64,000 nucleotides of DNA, from positions 2,333,896 to 2,397,895 of the forward strand of contig NW_004450328.1 in NCBI RefSeq assembly GCF_000321225.1, given 5' to 3'. Below, piece by piece: positions 24,491 to 37,628 of the stretch. The number at the start of each line of letters is the position of its first letter. The first letter of the stretch is position 1. This DNA is from Odobenus rosmarus divergens. Lineage: Eukaryota; Chordata; Mammalia; Carnivora; Odobenidae. The notes beneath the pieces are model-generated. The model did no database searches. It worked only from the letters and a program-made list of their open reading frames with translations, and was not told the DNA's origin. The translations under genes were made by a program, and so were the position numbers.

Positions 24491-26741
24491 AAAAAAAACT
24501 GCTATTAACAGAAATGTAAGTTATTACTTGTCTGGGTCACCAAGGTTTAGCTTGGCTAAAAGGGGGTGGGGGGTACCCACTGTGTTTTCCCAGTGGCAAT
24601 GCTGCAGCCGGCCAGACTGGCTGGGAAGTTACTTGGGAGTTGGTGAGACCCTGCAGTGTGATTCCTGGTTTTCTCTCCTTCCTTCCGTTCTTCTCTGTAA
24701 TAACAACGTGCCTGCATTTAAACTCCCGCCATTTTATTAACAGGCCGAGGCTATGTAGCCAACAGAGAGTCGGATTCTGGGGAGAGAAGGACCCATGAAG
24801 GTTTGAAACCCACCCCTGCCCTGGGCAATTTGGACACCTGTGTAGGGCTGGTTTCTTGGCTGTAAAACAGATTTGTGTGAGGTTTCAATAAAATAAAGGG
24901 TGCACAGAGTCTGCAGATATTCCACAATCGTGGCTCCTCCTTACCTACCCCCACCCACCCCACCACCCGACTCCTGACAGAAGAAGGCTGCATTTGGTTG
25001 TGTGGGCAAAGGGGAGTCATGGCAGGTCCTTGAGGTGGGGAGTCACCAAGATCCAATAAAGCACAATAAGAAGGGTTTAGCGCCAGGAGGTGGATTTAAT
25101 TAGCCTGATGTTACAGGAGTGGAAACTGAGTCACAGAGAGGGGAAGTTCCGTGCCCAAGATCACACAGCTACAAAGTAACCGTGCTGGAATCTGAACCCA
25201 CCTCTTTCTGACTCCAGGCCTCTCGGTCACAGGGCCTATCCATTCCCCAATCCGAGAATCTGGGAGGCACCCCCAGCCCTCCATAGACCACTGTGCAACC
25301 AGCTTCTTGGGAGGGATGAGCATCTCCCCTGGCGCCCTAGCACCTTCCGTACCTACCCCCGCATGAGTCACTCCCCGGAGCCAGAGTGAAAGAACCCACC
25401 TCCTGGGGGAGTTCGCTGTGTGAGTGCATTTCGGGTTCCCGTCTTAGTCACCACTTCTCTTGGTTCCCACCCCTCCCCCCAGCTGTCAGGGGCCTCCAAG
25501 TCCCCAGCCACCCATGCCACCCCATTGGGCTCCGGCCCCGACCGTGGTGAGGCTTTGGTGGTGGGGCTGGTGAGGCCGAATCCTGAGATGCAGGCAGGGC
25601 GACTGGGAGGCAGTAGGCCCCATAACCACCTTTGGCTTCCCTTAACCTAAGTGAAAGCCGTGAACTTGTCAGGTGGACAGTCGCACTACCATTAACAGCC
25701 AGCATTTCTAGAGCACTGACTTCAGCCAGGCCCTGCTTGGAGCCCTTTGCGTCTATTAAGACATGTAATCCTCCTACAAGCCCATGAGGCCCTGGTGTCC
25801 CTGTTTTATAGCTGAAGCAATCAAGGCTCAGAGAGGGAAGCGGCTTGCCCAAGGTCACAGAGCCAGCAAAGGACAGAGCAGGGAGTCCCACTCAGGCAGC
25901 TCGACTGCCTCCATGATGGGCATTCCCGCACCGACGCTGTCCCAAGGGCCCGGCAAGGCTGAGTCCCTGCCCTGGGCCTGGTCCTGCACCTTGAGCCCAG
26001 CCCAGCCAGAGCTCCGGGGAAGGGAAAGCAGGGGCCAACCCTCCGGGGAAAAGCACCAGCTCTACTCGGCCTGGGTGAACTCTGGGCCAGGCCACGTGCA
26101 GCCTCTCCAGGTTGCCAGGCTGGTCAGCCTCTGGGCCTTTGCTTGGAACACCCTCCTCCTCCTCTCCATGGACCAGTCCCCTCTCCCGTACAACTCAAGG
26201 CGGCGGCACCTCCTCTGGGATGCAGCCCCCCAGAAACCTACACTTCCCCTAGGAAGTCCCAAATCTGCCACTTGCTTGCTGTGACCTTAGGCAAATTACT
26301 GAGTCTCTCTAAACCTCACTTTACTCATCAACAAAATGGGGCCAATGATACCTCAAGGGGTTTTTGCAAGGATGAAGAGAGAAGCCTGGCTGATAACAGG
26401 GCGGGGCCCACAGTAGATGCTCACGCCACACTCCACGGGCTCATCTTCTAGCACTGATTTGTGTACACTAGGTTGTAACCGTTTGCATCTGCCCCTCCCT
26501 CTGGACCAAGTGTTCTGCAAGAGCAGAAATGGTGTCCTGTTTCCGAGCTTGTCCCAGATCCCAGCGCATGGCCTGCCCGGCGGGACATCTCAACACATAT
26601 CCTATTTACTGGGTGAACGGCCCAGGGCCCAGCTTCCTGCTTGCGACCCCGGGGCCCAGCGCTCACTGAGCAGTCAGGCCGGGCGTGGCCTGGACCGGGA
26701 GCTGCCCCTTCCTGGATGTGTGACCTCGGGCAAATCATTTA

Positions 26742-26924
26742 TTTTCTTTTTTAAGTTTTATTTATTTATGTATTTATTTGAGAGGGAGAGAAAGCCTGAG
26801 CTGGGGGCGGGGAGGGGCAGAGGCAGAGGGGGAAGCAGACTCCCTGCTGAGCAGCGAGCCTGATGTGGGGCTGGATCCCAGGACTCCCATCATGACCTGA
26901 GCCGGCTGAGCCACCCGGGTGCTC
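26742..26924 (-). mobile_element. CAN-SINE (- strand), internally deleted
   Basis: Target duplication CGGGCAAATCATTTA. About 20 bases of the tRNA-like head between CCTGAGCC and GGCTGAGCC are missing. Confidence 0.9.
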
Positions 26925-29159
26925 CGGGCAAATCATTTAAATTAACCTCTCTGCAACTCCTTGCCCTTGACGGCCAAGTGGGCATGACAGCAGTCTTGCC
27001 TCCAAAGGCTTTCAGGGGGATTGACTGGACTGGTGCTTAGAAAGCACTGAGGCTGAGCCGGCCCGCGGTGGGTGCTGTAGGAGTGTTGTTGAAATGAGTA
27101 GCTGCCTCCCCTGCGCCTTCCAGCCTGTTCTGTAAACACTTGGCTAGCTCTCACTTCCCGCCCTGGGGACCTTGGGGTCGGGGTCCCGAGGAGCCCCTCT
27201 CCAGCCGCCTCCTCCTTCATGCCCCGGCCTGGCGGCCTGGTGGTTCCTGTTGTCCCCAAGGCCCCGCTCACAGCTGCGGCTGGTGGTTCTAGCGTCTGGG
27301 GCCAGGGGCTCTGTGTACGGAGCCAGGAGGATGGTCCACCGAATCCAAGAGCAGAAGAAGACAGTGGAACCTTGTCATCCGGCCCAACCCAGTTTTCTTG
27401 ATTCTGACTCCCCACTGCCCCCGACATTGTAATCAAGACAGGTTCGGGGAAATGCAGTCCAAACCGGTGATGTTTCAGTCACATGGAAGGCTGAGTCACA
27501 GATTGGAGGACATGGTGTCACACGAGGCTTGCCTCTGGGCTCGCCTGTGGACCCCAGGCCCACGGGGCCGCTAAGGGGTGAGTAGGAGCCCGCTAGAGTG
27601 ACGAGACAGGTTGGCGGTGGCAGGGTGGGGGCAGCTGGGACTGAGCTGAGGCTGGTTGCCGCTTCAGTCCCATCCCCCACCCCCCCACCTGCCCCGGTGG
27701 CAGGGTGACAGGAGTGCTGTGGTTTCCCCTGCAGCTTCGAAGCTTCTTCATGCTCGCTCTGCTGTGGCTCTTCAGGCCTCCTGCTTGAAGCCCAGTTGGG
27801 CGCCAGCTCACGGCTCCAAGGTCAGGTCACCCCTGAGAAGAGTGAGCCTCCCTGCTGGTGAGCACCAGCCAGCCATTCCTCCCAGCTTCCTTCTGCATCC
27901 CCATCAGAGCCTGCAAAAACTTCTGGAAGGCCTCTTCACTCTGCAAAGGATGTGGGATACCCCAGCCCCCTTCCCCCCAAATGCCCTCCCGTTTGCCCTC
28001 TCTGCCCTGTCCCCTTCGTGTCTGTGGGTGGGCTTGTCGGATAAGCCACAGGACACTGGTTAAATTGGAATTTCGGACAACCGACGAATAATGTTTTGGC
28101 ATAAATATGTCCCAAATATTGGATCTGGAATTTTTATTGGCCAAATCTGGCAGTGTAACTTGGGGGCCTAGCGAATCCAGCTATGGAGAAGGGTGCTGGT
28201 CCCCCTTTCCCTCAGAGGCACCAACCTCCCTGGGGACCCTTTCTCTGCACTTCCTTCTCTTCCCTCTGCCCTCCCTCCCCCCACCAGTCCCCACCCTCCA
28301 ACTGGCCCCAAGGACAAGTAGGGAGGAAAACCTCCACCAACTCAAATGTTCTCTCGGCATCCCCTTTCCAGCTCACTACAGCTCCTCTCCTCACACTCGG
28401 CCTCCCCTCCCCAGGCCCCTCTGTTCACACCTGGCACAATGCTTTGAACTGGCAGTTTGGCCTCTGTGTCTCCATTCCCAGCTGCTTTTGTGGGGGGAGG
28501 GGTAGAAAACAGAACCCTCAAGTGAATAGGCCACCACAAATCAACCCTCCAAGCCAATCCGCGGCACACACGTCCTCTGCTCTGAATCCCATTACAACCT
28601 CCCATTTCACAGATAAGAACACTGAGGCCCAGAGAGGTTGAGCCCTCCCCCCAGGTCACACAGCTGGTGAGTGGAAGACTGGGGGTCTCTTTCAAGGGCC
28701 CCAGGGATGCCCAGAGTGGGCCCCTGCCTCCTCGGAGACCTGGCTTCCCTGCAGCAGCTGGGCAGACCTCGGAGGAAGGGGCTGAGCTGTTGAAACCCCA
28801 GGTCCCCCCGGGTCCCCTAGGCCTTTTCACACGGGACCTGGTGCTGAAGCCGCCTGGTGACGCCTCATCCCACCCCCCTCTGCAGCTGGGCCTCTGTGAC
28901 ATTTCCTCTCCGAGGATCAGCCACAGCCGTGCTGGGCTAGGGGAGAGGGGGAAGAGGAGGCCCCTCACACCCATAACCCGAGGTCTGACTGCTCGAGGTG
29001 GCCAGCCCTGAACGTGTGGGGCTCAAGAATGGGAAGACCTCTTTCAGAACCGGTGCAGCTGCGCAAGTCATTCCTCGGCTTCAAGTCTCCATTTCTTCAT
29101 CCAAAAATGGGGTCAACGGTATTTTACATCACAGAGCTGATGGAAGGATGCAAAATGGC

Positions 29160-29440
29160 TTCGGAGCTCCTGGCTGACTCAGTCAGTGGAGTCTGCGACT
29201 CTTGATCTCAGGGTTGTGAGTGCAAGCCCAATGTTGGGCATAGAGTTCACTTAAAAAAAAATAAAATGAAATAAGGGGCACCTGGGCGGCTCAGTCAGTT
29301 AAGCACCTGACTCCTGATTTTGGCTCAGGTCATGATCTCAGGGTTCGAGCCCTGCACTGGGCGTAGAGTCTGCTTAAGATTCTCTCTCTCCCTCTGCCCC
29401 ATCTCCGCGCCCCCCCAAAAAGAAAAGTGAAATAAAAAAA
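29160..29440 (+). mobile_element. Two older CAN-SINE copies in tandem (+ strand)
   Basis: The first (about 29163-29275) is the short form with GACTCTTGATCTCAGGGTTG and TTCACTTAAAAA; the second (29277-29440) begins GGGGCACCTGGGCGGCTCAG. Confidence 0.8.
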
Positions 29441-29479
29441 TATTTTTAAGAATGGCTTTAAATAATAAAAATTAATGGT

Positions 29480-29680
29480 TAGCACTTAGGACGTATTATA
29501 TAGCAGACACTGTTCTAGTCAATTTACATAATACATTAAATTACTTAATCCTCTCAACCACCCTAGGAGGTAGGTACTATTATTATCCCCACCTTACAGA
29601 TGAAGAAACTGGGGCAGAGAGTTGAAGTCACTTGCTGCTGGAGTCAGTAATTCGAACTGAAGGCTCAAGGGTCCAAGCTG
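29480..29680 (+). repeat. MIRb-like SINE
   Basis: AACCACCCTAGGAGGTAGG and CTTACAGATGAAGAAACTG, the MIRb antisense-type block. Confidence 0.7.
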
Positions 29681-30827
29681 TTAATGACGACAGCTTCCTT
29701 GTTAAACAGCCCAGAAGTATTCCTCCAAATCAGACATCACCAACTGAAATGGCCCCTGAAGAAACAGATGTCATGGAACAGAGCAGAAAATCCAAAAAAA
29801 GGCCAGGGGAATTTTGAGGATGCAGCACCATTTCAGATGAGTGAAGAAAATACGGATTATTCTCTAGTAGCATTGGGACAAGGTTTTGCCATCTGAAAAA
29901 AATAAATAAATAAAAGACTGCTCCATACCTCACACCTTACACCAAGGATAAATTACATTAAAGATTTAAATGGAAACAATAAACCACTACGTAAAAATTA
30001 AAAAAAAAAACAAAAAAACCTCATAACAAAAGCCCCAGTGATATAAACAGCAATAGAGAGGTAATACAGGTGGGCTTGCTTTGTGAAGATTCATCAAGCT
30101 GCGCACTTCTGATCTGATACTTTGCTGTGTATGTTATACTTCAGAGGTCTTTGTGTTTGTTCTGGTTTGCTTGTTTTTATAAAAAGGGCCAAACTGGGAA
30201 CGCGACAAACTGAGAAAATATATTTGCTCCCTCAAGTAACAAAGAGTTAATTTTCCTAATATGTAAAGTGTTTCTAGAAATAAGAAAAAACTACTCGAAA
30301 AAGTGACAATGTATACGAATGGGTCACAGAAAAGAAAATACAGATGACTTTTAAACACATAAAGAGATGCTCATCTTTTCTTTGTGAAAAGAGAAATGCA
30401 AATTAAAACTGCAGCTAGATGCCTGACAGTTTGGCAAAAAGTTAAAGAGTTCAATAGCACTCTGAGTTGGCAAGGATGTGGGGAGACAGGCGCTGTCGGA
30501 TATTGCTTGTGGGGGTGTCAGCCGGCCCCCTCCCCCGAAGGGGAATTTGGCAATATCTATCAAAATCACACATGCTTGTTCACTTTGACCCAATGACTCC
30601 ACTTCTAGGGATTTGTTATACAGAGATACTCCCACGTATGATAAATGCCTTATGTATAAAGTTGTTCACTGTGACTTTTTTTGGTTTTTTTTTTTTTTGG
30701 TAAATTATTGGAAACCATCTAAAATGTCCATCCCTGGGGTGGGGGTGGAGGGTTGGGGTAACTGGGTGATGGACATTAAGGGGGGCACGGGATGGAATGA
30801 GCACTGTGTGTTATTTAAGACTGATGA

Positions 30828-31005
30828 GGGCGCCTGGGTGGCCCAGTCGTTAGGCGTCTGCCTTCGGCTCAGGTCATGATCTCAGGGTCCTGGGATAGAG
30901 CCCTGCATCGGGCTCCCTGCTCTGCGGGAAGCCTGCGTCTCCCTCTGCCCCTCCCCCCTACTCAAGCTCTTGCTCTCAAATAAATAAATCTTTTTAAAAA
31001 ATAAA
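30828..31005 (+). mobile_element. CAN-SINE (+ strand)
   Basis: Target duplication AAGACTGATGA; inserted in an older L1 3' end. Confidence 0.9.
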
Positions 31006-31449
31006 AAGACTGATGAACCACTGAACTCTACCTCTGGAACTAATAATACACTATATGTTAATTAATTGATTTAAATAAATTTTAAAAAATAAAATTAAAA
31101 ATCCATCAATCAATCAAATGTCCATCCCTGGAGAATTAGTGAAGGCACATCCATATAATGGCAAACTATGTTGCTATAAAAAGGAATGGGTCCCTGGTGA
31201 TGCTGTGAAGCTGGCATGTCTCCCTGGACTGCTCACCTCACAAGGCCACTACATCCACAGGTACTCTGCTTACATGGTGGATGCTGCAGATCTATCTGTA
31301 TATTGTGACCATTTTCTGGAATACACTTATTCTTATTTGAACAAAATCAACATATGACAGCACAGTTTTCCAACAAGTGGAAATCAAGTCTCTGGGAAAT
31401 GGAGCATCTTTTTCTAATTTGTACAAAGACCCAGAAGCCTCTCTCAAGT

Positions 31450-31555
31450 CTTTTTTTTTTTTTTAAGTAATCTCTACACCCATCGTGGGGCTCAAACTCC
31501 CACCCCTGAGATCAAGAGTTGCATACTCCACCGACTGAGCCAGCCAGACACCTCC
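31450..31555 (-). mobile_element. Older short-form CAN-SINE (- strand)
   Basis: Reads AAGTAATCTCTACACCCA and ends CTGAGCCAGCCAGACACC; a CTCAAGTCTTT-like duplication flanks it. Confidence 0.8.
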
Positions 31556-31702
31556 CTCCAGTCTTTTTTTTATTTTTTTTAACACCCAAGAGAATTAGAC
31601 TATTATTTTGCCTGAGCTACTATAGTCAGGTCTCTGTTACTTACAGTCAAATTTAATTCTAACTGATAGAGCAACTAATTTTTTAAAAAAAATTTAAATA
31701 GA

Positions 31703-32100
31703 GGGTCATCTGGGTGGTTCAGTCAGTTAAGCATCCAACTCTTGATTTTGGCTCAGGTCATGATCTCAGGGTCATGAGATGGAGCTCTGAGTCAGGCTCC
31801 ACAGGGAGCATAGAGCCTGCTTAAGATTCTCTCTCCCTCTGCCTCCCACCCACTCACGCTCTCTGTCTTTCTTTTTTTAAGATTTTATTCTTTTAAAAGA
31901 TTTCATTTATTTATTTGTCAGAGAGAGAGAGAGAATATAAGCAGGGGGAGTGGCAGGCAGAGGGAGAAGCAGACTCCCCACTGAGCAGGGAGCCCAAGGC
32001 GGGGCTCGATCCCAGGACACCGGGATCGTGACCTGAGCCGAAGGCAGACGCTTAACCAACTGAGTCACGCAGATGCCCCTCACACTTTCTCTCCTAAAAA
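31703..32100 (+). mobile_element. CAN-SINE with an inverted CAN-SINE in its tail
   Basis: Outer + copy from 31703 (GGGTCATCTGGGTGGTTCAG); inner - copy about 31880-32078 ending ACGCAGATGCCCC. Confidence 0.85.
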
Positions 32101-32501
32101 AAAAAAAAAAAAATTTAAATAGGAAAAAATTCATCTTAAATTCATATGGAATCTCAAGGGACCCCAAATAGCCAAAATAATCTTGGAAAAGAAGAAGAAA
32201 GTTAGAGGTCTCACACTTCCTGATTTCAAAACTTATTACAAAGCTACAGTAATCAAAACAGTGTGGTAGTGGCATAAAGACAGACATATAGACCAAAGGA
32301 ATAGAATAGAGAGTCCAGAAATAAACCATCGCATACATGGTCACATGATCCCCACCAAGGGTGCCAAGACCACTCAATGGGGAAAGGACAGTCTTTTCAA
32401 CAAATGTTGTTGGGAAAACTGGATATCCACATAAAAAAAAAAAAGAGTTGGAACCTTACTTAACACCATATATGAAATTGAACTTAAAATGGATTAAGAT
32501 C

Positions 32502-33555
32502 CATGAGAGACGATGGACTCTGAGAAGCAAACTGAGGGTTCTAGAGGGGAGGGGGGTGGGAGGATGGGTTAGCCTGGTGATGGGTATTAAAGAGGGCACG
32601 TTCTAACCACTCTGGAAAACAGTATGGAGGTTCCTCAAACAGTTGAAAATAGAGCTACCATACGATCCAGCAATTGCACTACACGGGTATTTACCACAAA
32701 GATACAAATGTAGGGATCCGAAGGGGTACGTGCACCCCGATGTTTATAGCAGCAATGTCCACAATAGCCAAACTGTGGAAAGAGCCAAGATGTCCATCGA
32801 CAGATGAATGGATAAAGGAGATGTGGTATATATATACAATGGAATATTATGCAGCCATCAAAGGGAATGAGATCTTGCCATTTGCAACAACGTGGATGGA
32901 ACTGGAGGGTGTTATGCTGAGTGAAATAAGTCAATCAGAGAAAGACATGTATCATATGACCTCGCTGATATGAGGAATTCTTAATCTCAGGAAACAAACT
33001 GAGGGTTGCTGGAGTGGTGGGGGGTGGGAGGGATGGGGTGGCTGGGTGATAGACATCGGGGAGGGTATGTGCTATGGTGAGCGCTGTGAATTGTGCAAGA
33101 CTGTTGAATCACAGATCTGTACTTCTGAAACAAATAATGCAACATATGTTATGAAAAAAGAAAAAGAAGAAGATAGCAGGAGGGGAAGAATGGAAGGGAG
33201 TAAGTCGGAGGGGGAGACGAACCATGAGAGACGATGGACTCTGAAAAACAAACTGAGGGTTCTAGAGGGGAGGGGGGTGGGGGATGGGTTAGCCTGGTGA
33301 TGGGTATTAAAGAGGGCACATTCTGCGTGGAGCACTGGGTGTTATGCACAAACAATGAATCATGGAACACTACATCAAGAACTAATGATGTTATGTATGG
33401 TGATTAACATAAAAATAAAAAAATTTAAAAAAAATAAAGAGGGCACGTTCTGCGTGGAGCACTGGGTGTTGTGAACAGGCGGTGAATCAGGGAACACTAC
33501 ATCAAAAACTAATGATGTAATGGATGGTGATTAACATAACAATAAAAATTTTTTA
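32502..33555 (+). mobile_element. Younger L1 3' end fragment, itself split by a second L1
   Basis: Flanked by AAAATGGATTAAGATC at 32486-32501 and 33556-33571. Its two parts (32502-32604 and 33452-33555) join as one L1 3' UTR once the inner element is removed. Confidence 0.88.
32605..33434 (+). mobile_element. Second younger L1 3' fragment, nested
   Basis: Contains the ORF2 C-terminal region (a frame with FATTWMELEG is visible), a 3' UTR and an A-rich tail. Flanked by TAAAGAGGGCACGTTCT at 32588-32604 and 33435-33451. Confidence 0.9.
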
Positions 33556-33571
33556 AAAATGGATTAAGATC

Positions 33572-33757
33572 GGGGCGCCTGGGTGGCTCAGATGGTTAAG
33601 GGTCTGCCTTGGGTTCTGGTCGTGACCCCGGGGTCCTGGGATCGAGCTCCATGTCGGGCTCTCTGCTCAGAGGGTAGCCTGCTTCTCCCTCTCCTTCTCC
33701 CTCTGTCCCGCTTGTGCTCTCTCTCTGTCTCAAATAAATAAAAATCTTTTTTAAAAA
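33572..33757 (+). mobile_element. CAN-SINE (+ strand)
   Basis: Begins GGGGCGCCTGGGTGGCTCAG directly after the right target duplication of the L1. Confidence 0.88.
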
Positions 33758-33879
33758 ATAGTAGAAAATATCTGCAGATCATATATCTGAAAAGGCGTTA
33801 ATATCCAAAATATATGTGAAGAGCTCCTACAAGTCAACAACAAAAAACCAAAAAACTATATTTTAAAAATGGGCAAAAA

Positions 33880-34080
33880 GGGCACCTGGGTGGCTCAGTT
33901 GGTTAAGCGACTGCCTTCGGCTCAGGTCATGATCCTGGAGTCTCAGGATCGAGTCCCGCATCAGGCTCCCTGCTCAGCGGGGGAGGCTGCTTCTCCTTCT
34001 GACCCTCCCCCCTCTCATATTCTCTCTCTCTATCTCATTCTCTCTCTCAAATAAATAAATAAATCTTTAAAAAAATAAAA
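33880..34080 (+). mobile_element. CAN-SINE (+ strand)
   Basis: Target duplication AAAAATGGGCAAA, within old L1. Confidence 0.9.
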
Positions 34081-34162
34081 ATAAAAATGGGCAAAGAATT
34101 TGAATAGACATTTCTCCAAAGACAATACACAAATGGCAAAATGCACATAAAAAGGTGTTCAG

Positions 34163-34332
34163 GGGCACCTGGATGGCTCAGTCGGTTGAGCATCTGGCTC
34201 TTGATTTTGGCTCAGGTCATGATCTCAGGGTCATGAGATCAAGCCCCACAATGGGCTCCATGCTCAGCATGGAGTCTGCTTGACATTCTTTCTCTCCCTT
34301 TCCATCTGGCCCTTACCTAACTGCTTGCACTC

Positions 34333-34375
<43 letters not shown>

Positions 34376-34384
34376 AATATTTTT
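34163..34384 (+). mobile_element. CAN-SINE (+ strand) with a long TAAA repeat
   Basis: Older sub-family (CTCTTGATTTTGGCTCAGG); tail is about ten AATA units at 34336-34377. Confidence 0.88.
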
Positions 34385-34769
34385 TAAAAAGGAAAAGATG
34401 CTCAACATCATTCATTAGGCAAATGCAAATTAAAACCACAAAGAGATATCACCACATATACAATGACTACCATAAAGAAGTAGAAAATAACAAGAGTTGG
34501 CACAGATGCAGAGGAATTGGAACCCTTCTGCCCTGTGGGTAGGAATGTAAAATGGTGCAGCCACTATGGAAAATAGTATGCCCTTCCTAAAAAAAAAAAA
34601 AAAGAAAAATAGCATCACAAAAATAGTGATCTAGCAATGCCACTTTGGGTACATACCCAAAAGAATTGAAAGCAGAGTCTGGAAGGGATATTTGCACACC
34701 CATGTTTATAACAGCATTATTCACAATAGCCGAGAGGTAGAAGCAACCCTAAGAGTCCACCAAAGGATG

Positions 34770-34969
34770 GGGCGCCTGGGTGGCTCAGTTGGTTAAGCGA
34801 CTGCCTTCAGCTCAGGTCATGATCCTGGAGTCCCGGGATCGAGTCCCGCATCGGGCTCCCTGCTCGGCAGGGAGTCTGCTTCTCCCTCTGACCCTCTCCC
34901 CTCTCATGCTCTCTCTCTATCTCATTCTCTCTCTCAAATAAATAAATAAAATCTTAAAAAAAAAAAAAA
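34770..34969 (+). mobile_element. CAN-SINE (+ strand)
   Basis: Target duplication AGAGTCCACCAAAGGATG, 18 bases and perfect. Confidence 0.95.
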
Positions 34970-36934
34970 AGAGTCCACCAAAGGATGAATGGATACACAA
35001 AATGTGGTGTATACGTACACACTGGAATAGGATTCAGCCTTAGCAAGGAAGGAAACCGTGTCACCTGCTACAACATGGATGAATCTCGGGGACATGCTAA
35101 GCGAAATAAACCAGCCCCCAAAAGACAAATAGTACACGATTCCAATTATATGAGGTCCCTAAAGTCGTCAAACGCATAGAAACAGAAAGTAGAAGGGTGG
35201 CTGCCAGGGGCTGGGGGAGGGGGACACGGGAAGGTGTTGTTTAATATATACTGAGTTTTCGTTTTGCAAGAAGAAAACGTTCTGGAGATCTGTTGCACAA
35301 CGATGTGAATATACTTAACATGATTCAGCTGCACCCTGAGAAATGGCTAGATGGTTAAATTTTCTGTTATGTGTGTGTGTTTTTTTTACCACAATAAAAA
35401 AAAAATAAACGCTGTGGCAGGACACCGGTTTGCAATCTCTCCTGTAGACAGTGCTTCCCCCCACCCACCCCCCCCAAGGGGCCGGGCACATACCACTTGC
35501 TTGGACAACAAAGACCGTGGGGGAACTTGTCATGTAGGGGCTGACAGGCTTGTCTTAAGCTCTCTTTTACTTGGTTCATTCAACAACACTTACCAGGCGA
35601 GCCAAGCTCCAGGCCCTGGAGAGACAGAGATGAGTGGGGAGCTCCCAGTCTGGGGGGGACAAGGACAGAAGGTGAACGCATGAAAAGATCAGCTTTGATG
35701 ATACCAATTCAATGGGGTTACAGGATACAGGGTGACTGGGAGGGCACAAGATTACAGGGAATGGACCGGAAGGGCTCCGAGAAGGGGAACTTCATCTGAG
35801 ATCCCAGTGACAGAAGCCTGGGGGCCTGTAAGGATGTGCGAGAGCTCCAGGTGGAGGGAGAGGGAGGGCAGGGACCTGGAGGCAGCGGCAGGCCTGGCGG
35901 GTGTGCAGTGGGCAGGGGCAGGCAGGCCTGACTCAGGAGCCTCTCGGGGGAGGATGGCTCAAATGTTCTCAGCAGCCCTGTGTGCAAGAAACAGATAAAG
36001 CCGTCTCCTACTGGCATAAATTTGCTTTGTGAGTTCAAATGTATCATTCTCTTTTATGACCAAAAAAAAATTAGAACAATAAACTGTATTTTCCTAGAGT
36101 CAACAGACACCCCTCAAACTCTTGTATTTGCCTCCACACATCCAATAGCTGCTGAATCTCTGAATTAGCTCCTTGGCATGGTTTAAAAAACACTGATCTG
36201 CCTGGGCCCCGTCACCCCTACTCAGCAGATGGGTGTACTGAGGCCCAGAGCGGGGAAGGAGCTCCAAGCAAGCCCAGGGCTGAGCAGGAGTTGGGTATGG
36301 AGGTGAGGGGTGCCTGACTCCCAGGTCAGGGGTCTTACTGGGGCATGGGACGGCTCTGGGCCCTGCTTCCTTTATGGGGAGAACCTGCTCCCCAACCTTT
36401 GGGCAGTCTGGACATGGGTATGGGGCCTGGGAGGGACCGCTGGGGGTAAAGCCAGTGGCTTGCTGGCTGGGCCGGGGGTGTCTGGGCACCCTGGCAGCAG
36501 TAGCCTCCTGCTCAGAGGACCATCTCCTCACTTGCTGCTGGGCGTCCAAGCCCCCTCAGCCCTCTCCCATGAGCCTCCGGGCCTGGCTCCCCTGCCAGGG
36601 AATCTCTGCATCAGAGAGCCCCCGTTGGTGTCTAATGCTTGCTCCCAGGAACTCCGAAGGAGCTGGACGGGTTCTCGGGCTCCAGTGCCACGGCAATCCT
36701 CCCACAGCCTGTGCGGTGGCTGCTAGGGTCCCAGCCCGGCCACCGACAGGCCGTGTGGTCTGGGGCAGGCTGTGAGCCTGGCTGGGAAGGACATGGCAGA
36801 GCCGCTAAAGGGTCCTCAGTTTCTCTGGGTTTCCTAAGACTCCATCCTGGATCCACACGTAGGACTTCCTACCACAGCCATAGCTGCCCGAGCCAATTTT
36901 CTTATTAGTGCTCTTTAAAATGACTTCCTTTTTA

Positions 36935-37163
36935 TTTTATTTATTTTTTATTTTTTATTTTATATTTTTTAAGATTTTATTTTTATTTGAGAGAAAGCAA
37001 GAGAGAGCGAGAGAGAGCATGAGCTGGGGGAGAGGCAGAGGCAGAGAGAGAAGCAAACTCCCCGTGGAGCAGGGAGCCCGATGCGGGGCTCGATCCCCGG
37101 ACCCCAGGATCATGACCTGAGCCAAAGGCAGACGTTTAACCGACTGAGTCACCCAGGCGCCCC
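36935..37163 (-). mobile_element. CAN-SINE (- strand)
   Basis: Target duplication AAAATGACTTCCTTTTTA, perfect. Confidence 0.95.
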
Positions 37164-37426
37164 AAAATGACTTCCTTTTTAAACTGAAATTCATTTCCAA
37201 GACAAAGAAATGGAAAACCAGTGTTGCTTGCTCTAAGTTAAAACAAATCTAGCCAAACCAAATCAAATTATATTCCATAGAGCTGCCTGCTCGGGGCGCC
37301 GAGCTTGAGGTTTTCTCCCTCTGTGGGGGAGAAGGCAGAGCAGCGAGGGTTTCACGGTATCAAAGGGCAGCACCCAAAAGAGCCTCTGTCTGTAACCAGA
37401 ATCATTGAGAAGAAAACGACTTTGTC

Positions 37427-37628
37427 GGGCGCCTGGGTGGCTCAGATGGTTGAGCGTCCGCCTTCGGCTCAGGTCATGGTCCCAGGGTCCTGGGATCGAG
37501 TCCCGCATCGGGCTCCCTGCTCGGCGGGGCGCCTGCCTCTCCCTCTCTCTCTCTCTCTCTCTCCCTCTGTCTCTCATGAATAAATAAATAAAATCTTTAA
37601 AAAAAAAAATTAAAAAAAAAAAAAAAAA
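37427..37628 (+). mobile_element. CAN-SINE (+ strand)
   Basis: Target duplication AGAAAACGACTTTGTC, perfect. Confidence 0.95.

Larger units (their letters stand above)
21051..29150. other. SBK1-LAT intergenic region, part 2
   Basis: Contains CAN-SINEs (21259-21442, 22042-22233, 23723-24098, 24295-24490, 26742-26924), an old L1-like block on the - strand (about 22260-24290), and MIR-like pieces near 25690-25880 and 28590-28680. From 24510 to 26740 and 26940 to 29140 the sequence is otherwise unique and GC-moderate; no exon could be supported. Confidence 0.65.
32116..35395 (+). mobile_element. Old L1 3' half, interrupted by younger insertions
   Basis: Segments 32116-32485, 33770-33879, 34080-34160, 34385-34769 and 34970-35395 read as decayed L1 ORF2 C-terminal and 3' UTR sequence on the + strand. 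Many stops prevent any product. Two L1 fragments and four SINEs are inserted in it. Confidence 0.8.
29151..35400. other. SBK1-LAT intergenic region, part 3: layered L1 and SINE cluster
   Basis: Almost wholly repeats: CAN-SINEs, MIR (about 29480-29680), older L1 3' end sequence (29930-30810 and 31010-31370), and an L1 with two younger L1 fragments and several SINEs inside it (32116-35395). Confidence 0.8.

Noticed and set aside
32674..32973. 99-codon frame with FATTWMELEGVMLSE
   Set aside because: It is the C-terminal part of an L1 ORF2 in a 5'-truncated fragment, with no start, promoter or complete protein.
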